Assembly: GCA_963743825.1 (NCBI GenBank)
Contig: CAVURC010000009.1
Coordinates: 1-64,000 of the forward strand
Length of the DNA: 64,000 bases
Source of the DNA: Sva-07 sp963743825
GTDB lineage: Bacteria; Actinomycetota; Acidimicrobiia; Acidimicrobiales; Ilumatobacteraceae
Direction: 5' to 3'
This document shows positions 25,265 to 34,925 of the stretch, one piece after another. The position numbers and the translations under genes were made by a program. Below the pieces are notes generated by a model, which worked only from the letters and a program-made list of their open reading frames with translations, did no database searches and was not told the origin of the DNA. Positions within the stretch are counted from its first letter, which is position 1; every line of letters begins with the position of its first letter.

Positions 25265-26491
25265 GTGCTCGGCGTGTCCGTCCAGGCCTGGTTCTCCCAC
25301 GACGAGATCTCGGCGGTCCCGGGATCGACGTTGACCCTGCCGCTCACGATCCACAACCTCGGCGAGGCGACCGAGTCGTACACGATCGTCCCGGCGGGAC
25401 TCGCCGCGAGCTGGACCAACGTGTCACGCGGCAACCTCACCCTGTTCGGTGGTTCCCAGGAGGTCATCGACATCGAGGTGAGCCCACCCGAGCTGGCGAC
25501 CACGACGGCAGGGCCGACGGCGATCGCCATCCGGATCATCCCGCTCGGCGACGCCGACGATGCAATGGTGGCCGAGACGACGATCGTCGTCGAGCCGTTC
25601 GACGACTGTCGAATCGTCGCCCTCCAGCCGATCCAGCGGGCTCGCCGCCGTGCCACCTACGAGTTCATGGTCGAGAACCACGGCAACACCGTGGCGAGTT
25701 GCCGACTCCATCTGATCGACTCGAGCGATCGGGTCGACGGCGACTTCGATCCACCCGCGGTGGGGGTCGCCCCTGGAGCAGCCAGCCTCGTGCGGCTCAA
25801 GGCCCGCGCCCAACGTGGTGGCTTGCGGCATCACTCGCGAACGCTCGACTTCGACATCGAGGCCGGCCGTCAGGGATTCGCGCCGGTCACCTCATCGCTC
25901 GCGCTGGTCCAATCACCGACGATCCCCACCGACGCGATCACCAAGGCGTTGGCGGCCCTCGCCCTGCTGGCCGGCCTGGCGCTGGCCTGGTTCGGTCTCG
26001 TCAAGCCGACCATCGAAGATGCCGTCGCATCGGAGGTGTCGACGCAGGTCGTCGCTCCGGCCGAGTCGACGCCGGAGGGGGGCGCCACGACGACACTCCC
26101 CGGCGAACCCGCCGCGTCGGGCGACACGGCGGTCGTCGGTGAGCCGAGCTTCTTCCGTCTGTCCGTCGCCCCTGCACTCACTGCGGTCGCCGACACGTCC
26201 CAGACGATGGCCGACGGTCAGACCTTCGACATGACCGACGTGCGCATCGAGAATCCCTTCAACGACAAGGGCGTCGCAACGCTGCTCGTCAACGGTGAAC
26301 AGGTCTTCGTCTGGTCGTTGGAGAACGTCCGCGGATCGGTCTTCGAACCGAGGATCACCCCGATCCGTCTCCAACCCGGCGACATCGTGGCCTTCTCGGT
26401 GAAATGCGACGAGATCGGCGATGCGACGCGAGCGACATGCACCACGGCCGTGAACATCGGCGGCGAAGTACTCGCCGTCGACGCGAACTGA
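25265..26491 (+). CDS. membrane-anchored protein with beta-sandwich repeats, unknown function
   Basis: The 408-residue protein begins with two immunoglobulin-like beta domains resembling the NEW3/CARDB-type repeats of actinobacterial surface proteins: GSTLTLPLTIHNLGEATESYTIV in the first (residues about 15-110) and RRRATYEFMVENHGNTVASCRL in the second (about 120-215). One membrane helix follows at about 226-246 (ALAALALLAGLALAWFGLV), then a Thr/Pro/Glu-rich linker and a C-terminal beta domain of about 120 residues with a Cys pair. Without a signal peptide the first two domains would be cytoplasmic. GTG 25265 or 25274 may start it. It is convergent with the beta-propeller gene, 19 bases apart. 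Confidence 0.6.
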   Translation: MLGVSVQAWFSHDEISAVPGSTLTLPLTIHNLGEATESYTIVPAGLAASWTNVSRGNLTLFGGSQEVIDIEVSPPELATTTAGPTAIAIRIIPLGDADDAMVAETTIVVEPFDDCRIVALQPIQRARRRATYEFMVENHGNTVASCRLHLIDSSDRVDGDFDPPAVGVAPGAASLVRLKARAQRGGLRHHSRTLDFDIEAGRQGFAPVTSSLALVQSPTIPTDAITKALAALALLAGLALAWFGLVKPTIEDAVASEVSTQVVAPAESTPEGGATTTLPGEPAASGDTAVVGEPSFFRLSVAPALTAVADTSQTMADGQTFDMTDVRIENPFNDKGVATLLVNGEQVFVWSLENVRGSVFEPRITPIRLQPGDIVAFSVKCDEIGDATRATCTTAVNIGGEVLAVDAN

Positions 26492-26510
26492 CCGACCGTC
26501 TGCAGCCGAC

Positions 26511-28969
26511 TCAGAACCCCAGACCGAACCCGGGGACACCGGCGCTCGAGCTCGGCTGCTCGATCACCTCGACGGTCGCTGACGCGGCCGAACCGTCGAC
26601 AGCCTGAGCAACCACGAGCCGCTGTCCACCGCGTTCGGTCGGATCCACCGGCATCCAGGTCAGGAACCCTCCGTCGGCGTTCGTCGTCACCGCCAGCGCA
26701 TTCGCCGAATCGTCGCCGAACAGAATCGACACGGGCGTGTTCGGTGGGAACCCTCTCCCACCGACGCCGAGGTCGTTCCCGGCCTCCACTTCGCCGGCGG
26801 CGACCTCGAAGACCGGGTCGTACCGGCCGACGCCACCGGCGAGCATGGTCGTGTACTGCCCGAGCGGTGTGACGACCTTGACGAGGGCGGTGCGATGTCC
26901 TGGCCCCGTCGGGCTGAAGATCACGCCGACGCTGCAGGTGGCACGCGGGTTGAGAATCTTGCCGGTCGCAGCTGTTGCTGACGATCGCGAAGTCGTCCGG
27001 GTTGGCTCCGCTGACCTCGATCGACGACACCGACGTCGGTGCCAACGAGATGTTCTCGACATCGAACAGGATCTCCGGACTCGCCTGCCCGACGACCACG
27101 GTGCCGAGGTCCTTGCCACCAGGATTTGCGCGCAACGTCGGATCGCCACCGGTGCCGCGAACCGTGGAACTGACGCTGACCGCACCGAAGCCGGTCTCCG
27201 CAACGGTGAGGGTGCCGGACACCGGCCCCGGCGCATCGGGCGTGAAGGTCAGGCGCACCGTACAGTCGGCGCCAGGAGGCACCGGAGCTCCGAGCACGCA
27301 CGTGCCCTCGTTCCGGTTGATGGCGAACCTCGCTGTTGGAGACCGTGACCGTCGACGGCGTGAACGTGGTCGGGCCGTTGTTGATGACCGCCACGAAGTA
27401 CTCGTCGCTGGTGAAGCCGACCAGGGTCGATCCGACGTCGGCCTCGGCGATCGACAGTGTCGGCGGGGTCGAGATGGCCACCACCTGTCGTCCCGGCACC
27501 GAGCCGGCAGCGAGTTGCGGCCCAGCGAGCGTGTCGAACGCCGTAGTGCGGCCCGTGTCGCTGAGCTGCGGACGCGAGTGAGCAGCGACGGCCGGGCGGA
27601 CACCATCGGCGGCCACCGCGATCCGCCGCAGGGTGCCGCGGGCGGCATCGGCCACCAGCAGATCACCGTCGTCGGATTCGCCACCGCCCGAGGCCTCGAC
27701 GAGCTGGAGGTTGGACGCCTTGGTGATGAACGCGACGAGTTGCCCCTCGGCGCTGAGCGCCGGCTGTGATGACGACGCCGTTCCGGCCACGACCGGGTCC
27801 GAACCCTCGACGCTGCTGACCATCTTCATCGCAGTGCGGCTGACTTCGTCGTAGATCCCGTTCGCGTCGATGTCACGGTCGAGGCGGAACACCTGCGTGG
27901 GGCATCCACCCCCGCATGCGGGAAGCACCGCCGGCACCAGGCCGACATCTGCACTCGTGAACGCAACGACTCGCCCATCGCGCGACAGCACGGGGTCGGA
28001 GGCCCCGACGACGGTGGGTTCGCCATCCACACGAACCGACACGAGTCGAACCGCGAGGAAGGGGTCGGCTTCGTTGCGGTCCCAGACGTAGATCTGGCGT
28101 GTCGCAGGGCCACCCGGCGTCACGCCGGTTCCCCAGCCCGGAACTGCGTCGTTCGACGCGGCATCGGAGCGATAGGCGACGAACCGCCCGTCACCGGAGA
28201 TCGCCGGCTGGTCGAGCCCGGCATGGACGAACTGGGTGTCGGGCGTGGAGATCGGCGTGCCGGCGACGAGCGCCGAACGGGACGGATCGGTGACAGGCAC
28301 CTCGAGGTTCACCAAGCTGACGGAGGTGACCTCGCCCTCTTCGATCGACTGCGACGCCGGATGGGTGTACGCAATGAGTGTCCCGGACCGAGACACCGCC
28401 GGCGTGTCGACGATGCTCACGTCGTCGCGTGCGAGCCCCGAGCCGTCGGGTCGTGTCGACACGAGTTCCCACGCCCCCAGCGTGCCCCCGCAGTGAGGCA
28501 GCTGCAGTCGGTACACGTCCCACCGGTCGCCGGTGTCGTCGTCTCGGAACACGTCGAGCGCCATCTCGGTGACGACCACGATGCTGCACCCGTCGCCCGA
28601 CAGCACCGGATGCACCGAGTTGCCCGAGCGTTGGCCCTCGGGCACCGTGGTGACCTCGGCGGTGACACCGGCGTCACGATCGGTGAGGTAGATCGTGTCG
28701 GAGCGTGAGTCGACCGGAGCCGACGGGTCGTCGCTCGCAGTCGGGATCGCCTGGTAGGCGACGTATCGACCGTCGCCCGAGAGTGACGCATTCGAGCCGC
28801 TGCCGGAGCCGATCGAGTCGCCGACCATCGGCCCGTCGAGCGGAGTTGCCTGCTCGATGACGACACCCACTCGTGCCGAGACACCCTCGGTGCTCGTGCT
28901 CAGGATGAGACCGGCACAGAGCAGGGCAGACGCGCCAACGAGGCGACGCCGCCCGTTGCGTTCGACCAC
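26511..28969 (-). CDS. secreted TolB-like beta-propeller protein with choice-of-anchor/ASH domain, two frameshifts
   Basis: A signal peptide (LVGASALLCAGLILSTSTEGVSA) is followed by about 430 residues of PD40/TolB-like blades, recognised by SGDGRYVAYQA, SGDGRFVAYRS, SRDGRVVAFTS, SAEGQLVAFIT and SDTGRTTAFDT. Next comes an ASH/choice-of-anchor-D-type domain (NEGTCVLGAPVPPGADCTVRLTF, VVGQASPEILFDVENISLAPTSV). The C-terminus is an Ig-like domain ending GVPGFGLGF. Joining them needs frame changes near 27335 and 26963; the corrected chain is about 820 residues. I prefer GTG 28969 over ATG 28981 because AGGAG lies 5 bases before the GTG. It follows hemD by about 20 bases on the same strand, so it is probably read from the heme operon. 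Role unknown. Confidence 0.68.
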
Positions 28970-28989
28970 GTTGCTCCTCATTTCGCTGG

Positions 28990-29763
28990 CTACATCCGGG
29001 GTGTTGATTGTGTCATGTCGGTTCGCCGATCGCCACGCGCGTCGGACGCAAGAATTCGAACGAGCTCGGTCACGAGTCCATCGAGAGAATGATCGGCAGC
29101 CGTCGCCGTCACCTTGAGGCCCAATCGCTGCGCCATGGACGTCGTCGTCGGGCCGATGGAGACCACGACGGGCGGTACGACGGTGCCGAACGCGTCGAAC
29201 CAGGCCGCGGCCGCCGAGCCGCTGGCGAACAGCACGGCGTCGGCGCCGTCGAGCGCGCGTCGATCGGGCACTCTCAGCACGGTTCGGTACGCCACGACCG
29301 GGGTCACCTGGTGGCCGGCCCGGCGCAGCCCTGCAACCAACGTGTCATCGGCTCGATCGCCCTGGGCGACCAGGAATCGCTGCTCGGCTTGCGCCACCGC
29401 GCACAGTTCGTCGAGCAGCGCCTGCGCGCGTTGGGTTGCCGGCACCACGTCGACCGGTCGGCCCGTCGCGTCGGCGAGCACCCGGGCGGTCGCGGTGCCC
29501 ACCACGGCGAGTCGAACCGACGGCGCGTCGGCGGCCGCGTCTGCCACTCGCTCTGCTCCGGCCGGCGAGGTCACGACGAGCCAGTCGAACTCCGTGAGCC
29601 GCTCGAGTTCCCGAGCGAGCGCGGCACCGGCATCGGCCGGCTCGAGGACCTGTATCAGCGGAACGTGAACGACCGTGGCACCACGCGACTCGAGCAGTGC
29701 GGCCAGCTCGCCCGGACGCTCACGAGTGACGAGCACGCGGCAGCCGGCGAGTGGCCCCGTCAC
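28990..29763 (-). CDS. hemD: uroporphyrinogen-III synthase
   Basis: HemD closes and inverts ring D of hydroxymethylbilane to give uroporphyrinogen III. The family is poorly conserved, but the two-domain alternating pattern is clear: GCRVLVTRERPGELAALLESRGATVVHVPLIQVLEP, DWLVVTSPAGAERV, VGTATARVL, VVAYRTV, AVLFASGSAAAAWFDAFG and VSIGPTTTSMAQRLGLKV, all HemD hallmarks. The start is GTG 29763, just after hemC, within the rex-hemA-hemC-hemD series. Length 257, normal for the family. Confidence 0.88.
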   Translation of the reverse strand: MTGPLAGCRVLVTRERPGELAALLESRGATVVHVPLIQVLEPADAGAALARELERLTEFDWLVVTSPAGAERVADAAADAPSVRLAVVGTATARVLADATGRPVDVVPATQRAQALLDELCAVAQAEQRFLVAQGDRADDTLVAGLRRAGHQVTPVVAYRTVLRVPDRRALDGADAVLFASGSAAAAWFDAFGTVVPPVVVSIGPTTTSMAQRLGLKVTATAADHSLDGLVTELVRILASDARGDRRTDMTQSTPRM

Positions 29764-29767
29764 CCGA

Positions 29768-30665
29768 TCACCCGAGGGCCGCCTGCGCGCCGAGGGCCGC
29801 ACGGCGAGCGATTCCGAGGTCGTCCGAGGTTCCGGTGATCGCCACCTCCGCCACGATCGACTGTCCCGTCGCAAAGTCGGCGAGGAACACCGTGAGACGG
29901 CCATCGCGTACGTGGCCACCGACCGGCAGCGAACAGCCCGAACCGAGCTCGGCCAGGAATGCTCGCTCGACCTCGACGGCATGACGAGTGTCGGGGTGGT
30001 CGACGCCGGCGAGCGCAGCAAGCGTTTCCGCATCGTCGACGCGACACTCGACGGCCACACATCCCTGGCCGACGGCCGGTACGAAGGTCGCGACGTCGAG
30101 GCGCTCGGCGATGCGATCGGTCAGCTGCAGGATCTCGAGCGCTGCAACCGCCATCACGATGGCGCCGTTGTCGGGCACCTTCGACAACCGCGTGTCGATG
30201 TTGCCGCGCAGCTCGACGAACGCCAGGTCAGGGCGCACCCGCGACAGTTGAGCTCGCCGTCGCACCGATCCGGTGGCCACGGTTGCGCCATGAGCCAGAT
30301 CGTCGAGACGACGACCCACGAGCGCATCGGCGGGGTCACGTCGCTCGCAGAACGCTCCGATCACCAGACCGTCGGCCGGTGCCGACGGGAGATCCTTTGC
30401 CGAGTGCACGGCGAGGTCGGCGCGACCGTCGAGCACCGCCAGCTGCACCTCCTTGACGAAGACGCCCTGTCCACCGATCACGTGCAGCGGAACGTCGAGC
30501 CGGGCATCGCCGGTGGTCTCGATCATCACCAGCTCGACCAGTACGGCCGGTTGCCGCCGTGATCCGATCGGCGACTGCAGTGGCCTGCGCAACCGCCTGA
30601 CGCGAACCACGGGTGGCCAGCCTGAGCGCTGCGGCGTCGCGCTCGTGCGGTGAGTCGCCGGTCAC
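29768..30665 (-). CDS. hemC: hydroxymethylbilane synthase (porphobilinogen deaminase), one frameshift
   Basis: HemC polymerises four porphobilinogens into hydroxymethylbilane. The N-terminus, from GTG 30665, reads LRLATRGSRQAVAQATAVADRITAATG. Near 30540 the frame must shift by one to continue PAVLVELVMIETTGD, VGGQGVFVKEVQLAVLDGRADLAVHSAKDLP and TGSVRRRAQLSRVRPDL, and the cofactor-binding Cys is in LGSGCSLPVGGH. Corrected length is about 298 residues. An essential enzyme with otherwise perfect sequence is unlikely to be broken, so I regard the shift as a sequence error. The stop lies 4 bases before the hemD start. Confidence 0.88.
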
Positions 30666-30672
30666 GGCCGAT

Positions 30673-31932
30673 TCATCCGAGGTCGAAGAGGTCGCGGACG
30701 GCCGCGGCGTTGCGTTCGCCCTGCGGAGTACCCGCCTGCGACTTGAGACGCACTGATGGCTCGTGCAGCAACTTGGCGACGATTGCCCGCGTCAGTGCCT
30801 CGACCGACTCGCGTTGACGGTCGTCGAGTTCACCGAGGCGCGAGGCGAACCGGTCGAGCTCACGAGAACGGACACGGTCGGCCGCTTCGTGCATCGACGC
30901 GACGAGCGGGGCAGCCTGGCGGGCAGTCGAATCGACGAGGTAGTTCTCGACTTCCTCGCCGACGATCGAGCGGACACGTTCGGCCTCGCCGGCTCGATGC
31001 GACAGCCCACGGTCGGCCCAGTCGCGGAGATCGTCGAGGTTCGACAGCGCCACGCCGGCAAGTTCGGCGACCGCGGGATCGACGTTGCGGGGAACGCCGA
31101 TGTCGACGATGTGGAGCGGGCGCGTCGTGGTGCGCCGAGCGTCGTCGACGAGCGAACGCGTGAGGAACGCCTGGTCAGCGCCGGTACCGGCCACGATGAC
31201 ATCGGACGCGGCGATGGCCTCGCGGAGACGGTCGAAGCCGACGGACACGCCGTTGACCCGTTCGGCGAGCGATGCCCCGCGATCGTCGGAGCGATTGGCA
31301 ACGAGGATGTCGGCGCCGCCGGCGCGGTGGAGTGCGACCGCAACACCCTCACCCATCGACCCGGCACCGATGACGAGCACCCGCTTGCCGTTCAGTTCGC
31401 CGGTCACGTCGGTGATCATCTCGACGGCGGCATGGCTGATCGACGCCGTGCCGCGGGCGATGCCCGTTTCGCTGCGGGCCCGCTTTCCCGTGGAGAGCGC
31501 CGAGCGGAAGAGCTGGTTCAGCGTCGACCGGGCCGCACCTTCACGCTGTGCCGTCTCCCACGCCGTTCGGACCTGGCCGAGGATCTCACTCTCGCCGAGC
31601 ACGGCAGAGTCGAGACCCGCAGCCACCTCGAACAGATGGGTGACTGCAGCGGTGTCGTGCTGGCTGTAGAGATGCGGTGTGAGTTCGTCGACCGTCAGAT
31701 CGCCGAGCTCGCACAGCAGGTCGCGTACGTCGCCGTACGCGCCGTGGAAGAGTTCGGCCACGACGTAGACCTCGGTGCGGTTGCACGTCGACAACACCAC
31801 GGCCTCGCGCACGTTGTCACGCTGAGCGAGACCCGCCACCGCTTTGCCCAGGTGTTCGGGCGCGATCGTGACGCGTTCGAGCAGTGGCAGCGGACCGCTG
31901 CGATGGTTGACTCCGACGACCAGAATCGACAT
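30673..31932 (-). CDS. hemA: glutamyl-tRNA reductase
   Basis: HemA reduces glutamyl-tRNA(Glu) to glutamate-1-semialdehyde with NADPH, the first committed step of the C5 pathway. The catalytic Cys 50 is in LSTCNRTEVYVV, preceded by VNHRSGPLPLLERV. GLDSAVLGESEILGQV is the tRNA/catalytic domain signature, and VLVIGAGSMGEGVAVAL the NADPH fold. The helical dimer domain follows with the usual C-terminal RVRSIVGEEVENYL. The length of 419 is typical. It lies between rex and hemC with short gaps. tRNA-Glu genes lie at 62153 and 62416 in the same window. Confidence 0.95.
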   Translation of the reverse strand: MSILVVGVNHRSGPLPLLERVTIAPEHLGKAVAGLAQRDNVREAVVLSTCNRTEVYVVAELFHGAYGDVRDLLCELGDLTVDELTPHLYSQHDTAAVTHLFEVAAGLDSAVLGESEILGQVRTAWETAQREGAARSTLNQLFRSALSTGKRARSETGIARGTASISHAAVEMITDVTGELNGKRVLVIGAGSMGEGVAVALHRAGGADILVANRSDDRGASLAERVNGVSVGFDRLREAIAASDVIVAGTGADQAFLTRSLVDDARRTTTRPLHIVDIGVPRNVDPAVAELAGVALSNLDDLRDWADRGLSHRAGEAERVRSIVGEEVENYLVDSTARQAAPLVASMHEAADRVRSRELDRFASRLGELDDRQRESVEALTRAIVAKLLHEPSVRLKSQAGTPQGERNAAAVRDLFDLG

Positions 31933-31944
31933 GCGACTACAAGC

Positions 31945-32649
31945 CTAGGCGGTCGCGCCGCGTCGTGGCTCGCCGGGCACGACACGCAGTCCGGCGGCCA
32001 GCGTGGCCGATGCCCGCCGCTGTTCGTAGTAGCTCAGGATCTGCAATTCGACGGCGAGGTCGACCTTGCGGACGCTGATGCCGGCCGGCACGTTGATGAG
32101 CGTCGGCGCGAAGTTCAGCAGGCTCGTGATGCCGGCGGCGACGAGTGCTTCTGCAGCCTCCTGTGCTGCGGGTCCCGGCGTGGCGATGACGCCGATCGAA
32201 ATTCCGCGCGACTGCACGACCTGAGCGAGTTCGTCGACGTGGCGGACGCGAACGCCACCCACCACCGAGCCGACCTTGGCGGGGTCGACGTCGACGATGC
32301 CGCCGACGGGAAAGCCCCGGTCGCCGAATCCGTTGTAGCCGGCGAGTGCCTGGCCGAGGTTGCCCGCACCGACGATGACCACGGGCCAATCATGCGTCAG
32401 GCCGAGTTCCCGGCGGATCTGGTAGACGAGGAACTCGACGTCGTAGCCGACCCCGCGAGTTCCGTAACTGCCGAGATAGCTGAGGTCCTTGCGGACCTTG
32501 GCGGCATTCAGGCCGGCGAACTCGGCGAGCTCGTCGGACGAAATGCTCGTGACACCGACATCGAAACGCTCCGACAGGATCCGCAGGTACACGGGCAGAC
32601 GCGCGACGGTCGCTTCGGGAATGCGTCGTCGCGCGGGTTGGCCAGCCAT
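31945..32649 (-). CDS. rex: redox-sensing transcriptional repressor Rex
   Basis: Rex represses respiratory and heme genes when NADH/NAD+ is low and lets go when NADH rises. Winged-helix residues 10-80 include LNAAKVRKDLSYLGSYGTRGVGYDV, the DNA-reading part. The Rossmann domain has VVIVGAGNLGQAL (GxGxxG, residues 94-99), IVDVDPAKVG and the C-terminal dimer-swapping helix with VVPGEP. Length 234. A typical Rex operator lies 22 bases upstream (32671-32688), so the gene represses its own operon rex-hemA-hemC-hemD, an arrangement known in Streptomyces. Confidence 0.94.
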   Translation of the reverse strand: MAGQPARRRIPEATVARLPVYLRILSERFDVGVTSISSDELAEFAGLNAAKVRKDLSYLGSYGTRGVGYDVEFLVYQIRRELGLTHDWPVVIVGAGNLGQALAGYNGFGDRGFPVGGIVDVDPAKVGSVVGGVRVRHVDELAQVVQSRGISIGVIATPGPAAQEAAEALVAAGITSLLNFAPTLINVPAGISVRKVDLAVELQILSYYEQRRASATLAAGLRVVPGEPRRGATA

Positions 32650-32670
32650 GGACCGCTCACGTTAGGGCGC

Positions 32671-32688
32671 TCGTGCACCATTTCACAA
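32671..32688. promoter_or_regulatory. predicted Rex operator (ROP) upstream of rex-hemACD
   Basis: Read on the minus strand the site is TTGTGAA-ATGG-TGCACGA. The left half is the perfect Rex half-site TTGTGAA and the right half matches TTCACAA in five of seven bases, with the standard four-base spacer. It lies 22 bases upstream of the rex start codon, where it would block the promoter. The consensus is the known actinobacterial Rex box; binding is predicted, not shown. Confidence 0.65.
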
Positions 32689-32754
32689 AGCTGACCACAC
32701 AGCCGTCCAGAGCCACTCGACCCCGAGGCGTCGGTCACGCCGTTGGGCGGGTTC

Positions 32755-34266
32755 TCAGATCAGTGAGGCGCCGACGCGCAGCGCGTCGTCGAGGCTGCGA
32801 CGAACCAACTTGCCGGAGGCATTGCGAGGCAGTGCATCGACGAAGATGATCTTGGTGGGGCACTTGTAGCGCGCCAGATGGTCGAGCGAGTGCTCGATGA
32901 GCGCTTCCTCGTCGGCGTCGGCGCCGGGCCGCGGCACGACATAGGCCTTCACCGCTTCGCCTGTGTGCGGATGAGGTACGCCGACCACCGCCGCTTCGGC
33001 GACGTCGGGATGCATCGTGAGCATCTCCTCCACCTCGGCGGGGTACACGTTGAAGCCCGACACGATGATGAGATCCTTCGATCGATCGACCAGGTACAGG
33101 TAGCCGTCGTCGTCGGTGGTGGCCATGTCGCCGGTGTGCAGCCATCCGTCGGTGAGGACTGCAGCCGTTGCCTCCGGGTCGTTGTAGTAGCCACCGAAGA
33201 TGTTGTCACCCTTGACCCAGACCTCACCGACGTCGCCGACGAGCGCGTCGCCGTCGACATTGACGAGTCGGATCTCGACACCCTTCAGGGCACGACCGAC
33301 CGAACCGAACCGAACCGGTGAACCCGTGGAGGTGGTGACGATCGGTGACGCCTCGGTGAGCCCGTACCCCTCGCGGATCTCGACGCCGAAACGATCACGC
33401 ATCGCCTCCGCCACGGTGATCGAGAGCCGTGACGCGCCCGACAGCGCGAGGCGAACCGTGGCGAACGTGTCGGGGGCGAGATCGTCGAAGTGGGCGAAGG
33501 CCGTCCACAACGCTGGGGCGCCGGGGATGACGGTGACCCGGCGATCCTGAATCGACTGGACGGCAGTCGACGGGTCGAAGCGCTGCACGAGCAGGAGCGT
33601 GGCGCCGACACGGAGGCCGAGACCGACGACAACGTTGAGACCGAAGATGTGGAACAGCGGAAGGACGCCGAAGATCACGTCGTCGCGGTCGATGTGTCCC
33701 TCGGCCGACAGGCTCTGGTCGAGGTTGGCCATGAGGTTGCCGTGGGTGAGCATCGCTGCGCGTGGCGCTCCGGCGGTGCCGCTGGTGAACATCAGCACGG
33801 CGAGGTGCGAGGTGTCGACCTCGACCAGGGCGAGCGGCTCGGACGACGTCACGAGATCGTCGAAACCGACCGTGCCCTCCGTCGATTCGGTGTTGATCAC
33901 GGTCTCGATGGTCGGCAGCAGCGCCGGGTCGACGTGCGCCCAGTTGACCGCGCTGACCTTGTCGACGATGATCACCTTCGCTCCGACCACCGCAAGCTCC
34001 GATTCGAGTTCCGGTGCGGGGCTGGTGGGGTTGAGCGGGACGGCCACCGCGCCGAGGCCGATGGTGGCCAGGTACCCGATCACGAAGTGCGGCGAGTTGC
34101 CGAGCAGCAACGCCACGCGGTCACCCGGCTCGACGCCGAGCGACGCCAGGCCGCCACGGAAGCGCTCGACCTGGTCGCGGAGTTCGCCGTAGGTCGTCGT
34201 ACGCCCACGCCAGATCAACGCGGTGGAGTCGCCGGCGTGGTCGTCGATGATGTGCGCGAGATTCAC
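32755..34266 (-). CDS. AMP-dependent acyl-CoA synthetase (FadD/long-chain-like)
   Basis: ANL-family enzymes activate carboxylic acids as acyl-adenylates and acyl-CoAs. The 503-residue chain has the AMP loop LMFTSGTAGAPRAAMLTHGN, in which the common TTGxPKG reads TAGAPRA. YGLTEASP, the aromatic signature, is followed by GWLHTGDM, YLYLVDRSKDLIIVSGFNVYP (hinge Asp and A8 region) and RNASGKLVRR with the catalytic Lys. The acid substrate (fatty, aryl or short-chain) cannot be told. GTG 34266 begins at the conserved N-terminus. It is transcribed like rex but about 105 bases separate its stop from the rex start, with the Rex operator in between, so it is probably a separate unit upstream of rex. Confidence 0.88.
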   Translation of the reverse strand: MNLAHIIDDHAGDSTALIWRGRTTTYGELRDQVERFRGGLASLGVEPGDRVALLLGNSPHFVIGYLATIGLGAVAVPLNPTSPAPELESELAVVGAKVIIVDKVSAVNWAHVDPALLPTIETVINTESTEGTVGFDDLVTSSEPLALVEVDTSHLAVLMFTSGTAGAPRAAMLTHGNLMANLDQSLSAEGHIDRDDVIFGVLPLFHIFGLNVVVGLGLRVGATLLLVQRFDPSTAVQSIQDRRVTVIPGAPALWTAFAHFDDLAPDTFATVRLALSGASRLSITVAEAMRDRFGVEIREGYGLTEASPIVTTSTGSPVRFGSVGRALKGVEIRLVNVDGDALVGDVGEVWVKGDNIFGGYYNDPEATAAVLTDGWLHTGDMATTDDDGYLYLVDRSKDLIIVSGFNVYPAEVEEMLTMHPDVAEAAVVGVPHPHTGEAVKAYVVPRPGADADEEALIEHSLDHLARYKCPTKIIFVDALPRNASGKLVRRSLDDALRVGASLI

Positions 34267-34362
34267 GTATCCCCCTGCGGTTGCGGGCGTGGCATCACAC
34301 CCAGGATCAGCGTACTCGCGGACGATGGAGCCTGCGTAGTGTTGGCGGTGCCCCGTCGGGAG

Positions 34363-34866
34363 TCAGGACCGGCGATCGCTGGCAGCCTGGCTCCGCTTGT
34401 TCGACGCTTTGGTCGAGGCGCGCCGCTTCTCGCTCGCAGGTGTTCTCGGCGCTCGCTTCGACGACGTGCCCGTCGCCGCGACCCGGCGGGCCGTCGAGGG
34501 CGCAGCAGCGGTGAAGCTCGACCGGCTCGCCGCCGCAAGACGCTCGGCCTTGAGTTCCGCAGCGGCGGTGTCGGCGAGGTCGGCAAGGCGTCGCGACACC
34601 CGGGCCAGGGCGTCCTCGAAGCCTTCGGCCTTGCGCGCCGCCTTGGCGTGGGCGGCATGGGCACGCTTTCTCGAGCGGTCGGCGCTCACCTGAGCGCCCG
34701 CTCGGCGGCGGTACAGCTTGCTGTACTTGTTGCGTGCCCGACGGACCCGGTCGTGCAGCGCCGACAGTTCGTCCTCGTCGAGGCGTTTCAGCTCCCGCGG
34801 CTCGGTCGCGCGGAGCAACTCCTGCTCCGACTCGTTCAGCATGGCCCGCAGTTGCGCATCCATCAT
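34363..34866 (-). CDS. coiled-coil protein with histone H1-like basic tail
   Basis: This is a 167-residue protein. Residues 1-115 are helical and charged (LNESEQELLRATEPRELKRLDEDELSALHDRVRRARNKYSKLYRRR), which suggests a coiled coil. Residues about 116-167 are rich in Ala, Ser, Thr, Lys and Arg without hydrophobic core (APSTARRVAATGTSSKRAPRTP), as in bacterial H1-like DNA-binding tails. A strong Shine-Dalgarno (GAAGGAGAAG) precedes ATG 34866. I recognise the family only as a conserved actinobacterial hypothetical; nucleoid binding is a guess from composition. Confidence 0.62.
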   Translation of the reverse strand: MMDAQLRAMLNESEQELLRATEPRELKRLDEDELSALHDRVRRARNKYSKLYRRRAGAQVSADRSRKRAHAAHAKAARKAEGFEDALARVSRRLADLADTAAAELKAERLAAASRSSFTAAAPSTARRVAATGTSSKRAPRTPASEKRRASTKASNKRSQAASDRRS

Positions 34867-34925
34867 TCTTCTCCTTCTCGTCGTTGATCGTGTGGGGTGA
34901 TCGTGTGGGGATGATCGTGATCGTC

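Noticed and set aside
30763..32694. 643-codon plus-strand frame across hemA and rex
   Set aside because: Both minus-strand genes are textbook; the plus frame shows no domain.
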